The notes under the pieces: model-generated | Seen by the model: the letters and a program-made list of their open reading frames with translations, nothing else | What the model was told of the DNA's origin: nothing | Database searches by the model: none | Shown: positions 6,037-9,649 of the stretch, one piece after another | Layout of the letters: each line of letters begins with the position of its first letter | How positions within the stretch are numbered: position 1 is the stretch's first letter | Assembly: GCA_002502605.1 (NCBI GenBank) | Contig: DAPR01000038.1 | Coordinates: 1 to 9,649 of the forward strand | Origin: Euryarchaeota archaeon UBA258 | GTDB lineage: Archaea > Thermoplasmatota > Poseidoniia > Poseidoniales > Poseidoniaceae | DNA length: 9,649 nucleotides | Reading direction: 5' to 3' | Program-made: the position numbers and the translations under genes

Positions 6037-6954
6037 TTAAGAATTCATTTCATCCTTGAGGGCTGCAAGTGCACCACTTGCGGCAGGGAGAGGGAGCGGA
6101 AGTGGGCCGTTACCCGGCAGTGGCAAAGGTGGGAGGGGTTTTCCATCAGGGTCCAGAAGCACCGGTAGAGCAGGTTGTTCTTCTCTCTTCACTTGCTCAA
6201 ACCCACTGTCGAGTGGTGTTCGGAGTTTTAGAATTCGAGATTCATCAATTCGAATGAATGTGGCACCGTAGATGTGTCCTGCCTCAGGATTCTCAGGCTC
6301 GACCAACACGGAGTGTCCATGGCCTGGTGTTTGAAGCAGGGCCACAATGTCTTCGCCGGCCGTCTGATCCTCCCACATCTTAGCGGTTGATGCGCGAATC
6401 TCAGCAAGCTGTCCGCGTCTTCGCTTCTCGATGCGCTCTCTCACAGCATCGTGAGTGATCCGACGTTGCTTCACCGTGGCCTCGATGTCGGCGTCTTCAA
6501 CTGATTCAGGGGACACTTCGACGACAAATTCGTCTGCTGTGTGCACGTCTTCCATCTCCAAGGTGACTTCAACAAGTTCTTCTTCATCTTCCTCACTTTG
6601 TGAAGCCGCTGCTAAAGCTTCAGCCTTCTTGGCTTCAGCAGCCTGAATTTTGGCAAGTTTGCGCTCCCTCAAGGTCGCACCATCCATCGGTGCTTCAGTG
6701 ACCACTTCAGGAATATCAAGTTCTGTCGTCTCCTCTTCTTCGATTTCCATTACGGTTTGTGGTGTGGCAGCACGGGCGCGTTGTGGGCGTTTTTGTGGTG
6801 CTGTACCAGATTGTCCAATGAAAATCAGGCACGCTACAATGATTGAAGCGACAAAGCCCCAGCCGACTTCATCGGTCCATTCACTTGCGAATGCAATGTA
6901 AATTGTCGTGGCGGTGAGGGCATAGAACCCCGATATCCATCTCAGAAATACCAT
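6037..6954 (-). CDS. Membrane-anchored charged protein of unknown function
   Basis: I do not recognise a family for this 305-residue protein. Two N-terminal hydrophobic helices (about 2-23 and 31-48) are joined by a short acidic loop (EWTDEVGWG) and followed by a basic RPQRARA patch. By the positive-inside rule this is a membrane hairpin with the long remainder in the cytosol. The cytosolic part runs through an acidic stretch (about 68-80), an Ala/Lys/Glu-rich, probably coiled-coil helix (93-119), another acidic stretch (121-160), a basic helix (162-185, VKQRRITHDAVRERIEKRRR) and a possible small folded domain (190-255). It ends in a Pro/Leu repeat region (274-290, PLPLP units). The ATG at 6954 is preferred, with GGTGAG close upstream; a TTG at 6972 is an alternative. 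It lies 32 bases after rdgB and just before the CPBP protease, which suggests co-expression. Confidence 0.72.
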   Translation of the reverse strand: MVFLRWISGFYALTATTIYIAFASEWTDEVGWGFVASIIVACLIFIGQSGTAPQKRPQRARAATPQTVMEIEEEETTELDIPEVVTEAPMDGATLRERKLAKIQAAEAKKAEALAAASQSEEDEEELVEVTLEMEDVHTADEFVVEVSPESVEDADIEATVKQRRITHDAVRERIEKRRRGQLAEIRASTAKMWEDQTAGEDIVALLQTPGHGHSVLVEPENPEAGHIYGATFIRIDESRILKLRTPLDSGFEQVKREEQPALPVLLDPDGKPLPPLPLPGNGPLPLPLPAASGALAALKDEMNS

Positions 6955-6986
6955 GTGCCTCACCAACTCCAAAGTGCCCTAACTTA

Positions 6987-7643
6987 TCATGCTGATGGCA
7001 ATTGCCGCAGCAAGTCTTCAAGTGCCCTTGAGCGATGGCTGAACTTTTGTTTTTCATCCATAGAAATGCCTCCAAAAGTCTTCCCGTGGGTGCTCACAAC
7101 GCCGTAGGTTCCCGGTGGGAGAGGTTGATTGTCTTCATCAAGATCGGACGGGACAAAAATGGGGTCAAATCCAAATCCTTCACCTTCGGTCTTTTGATGA
7201 GCGATCCATCCCGGGCAAGTGCCGTTTCCAATCAGCATCTCGCCATTGTTCCACATTGCAGCCACGGCTTGGAATGAAGCTTTTCGCAAATTTGCCGACT
7301 GGACAGGGTCGACTGAACCAAGGTGGTTGAGAAGTCGCAAAACGCCTTCACAGCGTAAGGTGTGAAGGGCGTAGGCGGCGTACACGCCAGGGAATCCATC
7401 AAGAGCATCGATGAACAACCCAGCGTCTTCAACCAACAGCAGATCTTCAGGGTTCGCTAAGAATGGTATGGCTTGTTGAATTTTGGCCATGGCGACATCG
7501 ATTAATTCGTTGGCTTGAGGCTCGATAATGCTCCCTTCTGGGACCACCAATTGCTTCACATCGTACCCAAGCGGCTCAAGGTGATGCGTCGCTTCCTTGA
7601 CTTTTCCAAGGTTCCCCGTGAGAAACCAAACCGTGCGTCCCAT
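6987..7643 (-). CDS. rdgB: Non-canonical purine NTP pyrophosphatase (RdgB/HAM1 family)
   Basis: Cytosolic house-cleaning enzyme expected to hydrolyse ITP, dITP and XTP to the monophosphate and pyrophosphate, keeping deaminated purines out of DNA and RNA. The family motifs are in order: TGNLGKVKEA (9-18, triphosphate binding), VEDAGLFIDALDGFPGVYAA (71-90) with the catalytic Asp73, GFGFDPIF (156-163, base recognition) and KFSHRSRAL (200-208). At 218 residues it is about 20 longer than typical. The excess is an insertion at about 165-187, between DPIF and KTFGGIS, rich in Asp, Pro and Gly. The ATG at 7643 starts directly on the conserved first strand and is preceded by a G-rich GGGGGTGGC. It heads the rdgB / anchored protein / CPBP protease cluster and is divergent from crcB across 102 bases. 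Confidence 0.93.
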   Translation of the reverse strand: MGRTVWFLTGNLGKVKEATHHLEPLGYDVKQLVVPEGSIIEPQANELIDVAMAKIQQAIPFLANPEDLLLVEDAGLFIDALDGFPGVYAAYALHTLRCEGVLRLLNHLGSVDPVQSANLRKASFQAVAAMWNNGEMLIGNGTCPGWIAHQKTEGEGFGFDPIFVPSDLDEDNQPLPPGTYGVVSTHGKTFGGISMDEKQKFSHRSRALEDLLRQLPSA

Positions 7644-7745
7644 GCCACCCCCATGCGTTGTGGCCTTTGAGGTGTGCGCCTGAAATCAATGTTTGAGAAG
7701 TCTTCTTGCCGGCAGGCTTGTTAGGTGAGAAGTGGTCCTGCAACC

Positions 7746-8117
7746 ATGCTCCAGCAGATTGGTTTCGTTGCCATTGGGGGAGCGATTGGTGCGGCTTTAC
7801 GCTACGCTGTGGGCGAGTGGTTAAGCAGCGAGGGTTTCCCAATCGCCACCTTGACGGTGAATCTTGTCGGTTCGCTTGCTCTTGGTTTTCTTACTGTGGC
7901 CGTTGCTCAGAATTTGGTTTCAAGCAATGTAGCCTTGATTGTAGCAACAGGTGTGTTAGGAGCATTTACAACAATGTCAACGTTTTCCGCTGAAACCATT
8001 GACCTCTTTGATCGAGGCGATAGCACATTAGCGCTCATCTACGTCGGTTTGACGATGATGTTGTGCCCGCTTCTTGCGTTCATTGGTTGGAAGGCTGGCG
8101 AAGCCTTGTGGATCTAA
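7746..8117 (+). CDS. crcB: Fluoride channel Fluc/CrcB
   Basis: Small integral membrane protein (123 residues, normal length) that forms a dual-topology dimeric fluoride channel and relieves cytosolic fluoride. Four hydrophobic helices are visible, with the family motifs GGAIGAALRY (11-20), LTVNLVGS (36-43, with the pore Asn39) and GVLGAFTTMSTFSAE (69-83), the break in helix 3. The usual TTFSTF reads TTMSTF here: Met77 replaces the first Phe of the pore's Phe box, while Phe80 is kept. The ATG at 7746 places the conserved Gly motif at the usual distance. An in-frame GTG at 7725 would add seven residues. No fluoride riboswitch is recognisable in the 102-base spacer before it. The bacterioferritin-like gene follows 102 bases later on the same strand. 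No second crcB is in the window, so a homodimer is likely unless a partner lies elsewhere. Confidence 0.93.
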   Translation: MLQQIGFVAIGGAIGAALRYAVGEWLSSEGFPIATLTVNLVGSLALGFLTVAVAQNLVSSNVALIVATGVLGAFTTMSTFSAETIDLFDRGDSTLALIYVGLTMMLCPLLAFIGWKAGEALWI

Positions 8118-8219
8118 GCATAGTGCAGTGGCCAGCATGGGTTTATGTAGGCCATCTTAGATGGGGTACCAAGGATTGAGGAAGAGCGAAATCTTTCGTA
8201 GGCCCTAAGAGATGACACC
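8118..8219 (+). promoter_or_regulatory. Spacer with candidate promoter and small hairpins before the ferritin-like gene
   Basis: TTTATGTA (8142-8149) could be a TATA box, predicting transcription from about 8174. Two small inverted repeats flank it: TGGCC (8129-8133) / GGCCA (8150-8154), and CCATC (8152-8156) / GATGG (8160-8164). A CGAAA-TC-TTTCG palindrome (8187-8198) lies 21 bases before the ATG, a fitting place for an operator. The ribosome binding site is weak (GAGATGA, 8209-8215). Each motif is short, so the parts are tentative. Confidence 0.3.
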
Positions 8220-8639
8220 ATGACGACAAACACCCTCATTGACAAGTTGAACGAAGCCCTTGGTTGGGAATTGCGCGCAATCAACATGTACGCTCACTAC
8301 GCAGCCAACGTCAAAGGAATCCACAGGCTACAACTCGCACCCATGTTTGATGGCGAAGCAACAGAGTCATTGGAACATGCTAACATTGTACGAAAGTCAA
8401 TCGTCAAACTGGAAGGCGTGCCGGTTACAGAACGCAACCCCCACCCTATCACCCACACCACAAATTTCTCAGAGATGCTCCAGTATTCACTTGAGACTGA
8501 AGCACAGGCTGCAGCAGTGTATGGTGAAGTTATGATTCAACTTGAAGCGGCTGAGGATCAAGACCTCAAAGACGCTATCGAACAGATTTACCTCGCTGAG
8601 TTACGAAGCGTGGAAGAACTCAGACTTCTGATGGAATGA
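8220..8639 (+). CDS. Bacterioferritin-like four-helix protein with incomplete di-iron site
   Basis: Ferritin-superfamily protein of 139 residues. Its first helix (GWELRAINMYAHY, 15-27) matches bacterioferritin (NELVAINQYFLH), and helix B's SLEHANIVRKSIVKLEGVP (50-68) matches EMKHADRYIERILFLEGLP. Aligned by eye to E. coli Bfr, the di-iron ligands are Glu17 (E18), Ser50 (E51), His53 (H54), Glu94 (E94), Glu127 (E127) and Ser130 (H130). Four of six are kept and two are serine. Leu51 replaces the heme ligand Met52. The chain ends with helix D (ELRSVEELRLLME), so the short helix E that lines the four-fold channel in Bfr is absent. It may bind a single metal, be structural, or use other ligands. Iron storage as a 24-mer should not be assumed. 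The ATG at 8220 opens directly onto helix A. It follows crcB and ends two bases from the opposing Bud32 stop. Confidence 0.8.
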   Translation: MTTNTLIDKLNEALGWELRAINMYAHYAANVKGIHRLQLAPMFDGEATESLEHANIVRKSIVKLEGVPVTERNPHPITHTTNFSEMLQYSLETEAQAAAVYGEVMIQLEAAEDQDLKDAIEQIYLAELRSVEELRLLME

Positions 8640-8641
8640 AC

Positions 8642-9325
8642 CTATCCGTGATAGCGCACTCTGGTGCGAACATTCTCTAAACGGCTCAGCACTTCCTTCG
8701 CAGTGGGTACTGCACCACCGGTTTGCTCCTCAGCAGGCCCGAGACGCATCTCTTCCGCCTGGTAGCCGGCCAAAAGATGGTCAATAGCGCCGACAATGTC
8801 AGGGTGGGATGCGCCGAGGATTTCATCGATGACGTGCAGGTCAATACCAAACCGCTCAACCTCATAATCAATGACAGCCAGTCCAAAATCGATCAACACT
8901 GCGTGCCCTTCTTGGTCGATAAGGACGTTATTTGTTGAAAGGTCACCATGAGTGATGGCGAGTCTGTGGACATTGCGGATAGCGGCACCGGTGCTTTCCA
9001 GTGCCCGTTGTAGAAATTCCCTCGAGGCTTTCGGGTCGCGCAAGACCTCGATCAACGGCCTTCCAGGAATCATTTGCATGACCATCACGCCTTGTTCAGG
9101 ATCCAAATCAAGAAGGGCAGGAACGGGAAGACCTGCTCGATGCATCCGGACCAGAAGTCGAGCCTCACTCATCATCCTCCGGTGGCCTAATCGGTGGTCA
9201 AGGTCGGGATGTCTCCAGGCCCTAGGTCTTCGTAACTTACGCACTGCAGGCCGGCCCATCCAATGGCCCGACCACACTTCGGCCTCAGCACCGAGGTGCA
9301 AGCGCTCGCCCTCTTGGAAGACCAT
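8642..9325 (-). CDS. Bud32-type atypical protein kinase/ATPase of the KEOPS complex
   Basis: Small atypical kinase (227 residues) matching archaeal Bud32, the Kae1 partner in the KEOPS complex that makes N6-threonylcarbamoyladenosine on ANN-decoding tRNAs. Motifs in order: nucleotide loop LGAEAEVW (11-18), AVRKLR with Lys30, the Bud32-typical HPDLDHRLGHRR (39-50), EARLL with Glu54, VPALLDLD (68-75), catalytic HGDLSTNNVLI (Asp128, Asn133), LIDFGLA (Asp146) and the basic tail RTRVRYHG. Kae1 is not fused or adjacent here, although fusions occur in some archaea. The open frame extends upstream to ATGs at 9412, 9448 and 9454. The ATG at 9325 is chosen because Bud32 proteins start about ten residues before GAEA. 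The longer starts would add up to 43 unrelated residues and run into the nadA start region. The stop lies two bases from the ferritin-like stop, so the two transcripts must overlap. Confidence 0.9.
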   Translation of the reverse strand: MVFQEGERLHLGAEAEVWSGHWMGRPAVRKLRRPRAWRHPDLDHRLGHRRMMSEARLLVRMHRAGLPVPALLDLDPEQGVMVMQMIPGRPLIEVLRDPKASREFLQRALESTGAAIRNVHRLAITHGDLSTNNVLIDQEGHAVLIDFGLAVIDYEVERFGIDLHVIDEILGASHPDIVGAIDHLLAGYQAEEMRLGPAEEQTGGAVPTAKEVLSRLENVRTRVRYHG

Positions 9326-9446
9326 GTGGATGGGTTTCGACGCTGGTTTATCAATTCTGCAGATGTGGATTGATTCAAAAGGGAACACTTGGTCGGTGGA
9401 ATGAGTCACCATGACCGTGTCCTTGCCAATGTGCTCCGTGGATTTC

Positions 9447-9649
9447 ATGGACACATCTCTTTCAGTCGAAGAACAAGCGATTTCCGATAGGATTGCCGAA
9501 CTGAGGCAACAGCTTGGTGAAGACTTGCTTATCCTCGGCCATCACTATCAACGAGACAGCATCGTCATGCACGCTGATTTTTTGGGTGATTCCTTCATGC
9601 TCAGTCAGATGGCTGCGGAATCCAAAGCCAAGTACATCGTGTTCTGTGG
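9447..9649 (+). CDS. nadA: Quinolinate synthase NadA, N-terminal part (runs off right edge)
   Basis: First 67 residues of quinolinate synthase, the [4Fe-4S] enzyme that condenses iminoaspartate with dihydroxyacetone phosphate to quinolinate in de novo NAD synthesis. The hallmark N-terminal block is present: LLILGHHYQRDSIVMHADF (27-45) with the active-site His32 and Tyr34 equivalents, then GDSFMLSQMA (47-56) and the hydrophobic strand KYIVFC entering the conserved GVxFMAE region at the edge. The cluster cysteines lie beyond the window. The frame is open upstream to 9405, so ATGs at 9411 and 9429 are alternative starts. The ATG at 9447 is chosen because the usual N-terminal helix follows it. 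No good Shine-Dalgarno precedes any of them. It is divergent from Bud32. Confidence 0.9.
   Translation, partial: MDTSLSVEEQAISDRIAELRQQLGEDLLILGHHYQRDSIVMHADFLGDSFMLSQMAAESKAKYIVFC

Noticed and set aside
6056..6901. Ser/Thr-rich plus-strand open frames over 6056-6901
   Set aside because: Their composition is the mirror of the acidic, Pro-rich minus-strand gene. They are broken into short pieces and have no start signals.
7644..7745. Fluoride riboswitch upstream of crcB
   Set aside because: The conserved elements of the crcB RNA motif (GATGG and the pseudoknot with its CTGATG/CCTAC-like end) cannot be found in the spacer, which has only a short TGCCGGCA palindrome at 7708-7715.
1..9649. Mobile elements, CRISPR arrays, toxin-antitoxin or defence systems
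   Set aside because: No transposase, integrase, terminal repeats, regularly spaced repeats or paired small genes were seen. The CPBP protease alone, although called Abi in some annotations, does not make a defence system.

Overview
The window most likely comes from an archaeal chromosome, probably a euryarchaeon. The clearest archaeal markers are a stand-alone Bud32-type kinase of the KEOPS tRNA-modification complex and a P-loop kinase of the archaeal UPF0200 (dephospho-CoA-kinase-like) family. Next to them are an RdgB/HAM1 house-cleaning pyrophosphatase, a NadA-type quinolinate synthase and a crotonase-family enzyme. Gene packing is dense and no gene-free stretch exceeds about 250 bases. Some genes have GGAGG-like ribosome binding sites and others have none, as is common in archaea that mix leadered and leaderless transcripts. 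A planktonic marine group II-like source is a plausible guess from this gene mixture, but the sequence alone does not prove it. I see no mobile element, CRISPR array, tRNA or rRNA.

Layout. (1) Bases 1-288, minus: 5' part of an unrecognised basic protein that runs off the left edge. (2) Bases 408-3513, minus: a three-gene operon of ABC ATPase, fused 12-TM ABC-2 permease and UPF0200 kinase. The spacings are 3 and 31 nt, each internal gene has a good Shine-Dalgarno, and hairpins follow the last gene. (3) Bases 3619-4461, plus: an enoyl-CoA hydratase/crotonase divergent from the ABC operon. (4) Bases 4462-4557: a convergent intergenic region packed with inverted repeats, including a very stable UUCG-type hairpin. 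(5) Bases 4558-5016, minus: an unrecognised basic, cysteine-containing protein. (6) Bases 5017-5267: the largest intergenic region, with two notable inverted repeats and an AT-rich TATA/poly-U element. (7) Bases 5268-7643, minus: rdgB, then a two-TM anchored charged protein, then a CPBP intramembrane protease. (8) Bases 7746-8639, plus: a Fluc/CrcB fluoride channel and a short bacterioferritin-like protein. (9) Bases 8642-9325, minus: Bud32, whose stop lies 2 nt from the ferritin-like stop. (10) Bases 9447-9649, plus: the N-terminus of NadA, truncated by the right edge.

Most genes are core functions: nucleotide-pool cleaning, NAD synthesis, t6A tRNA modification, fluoride efflux and acyl-CoA metabolism. 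The parts that may hold something new are the bacterioferritin-like protein, which lacks two of six canonical di-iron ligands and helix E; the membrane-anchored acidic protein encoded just upstream of an intramembrane protease; and the inverted-repeat-rich spacers around the orphan basic gene. No complete new system is evident.
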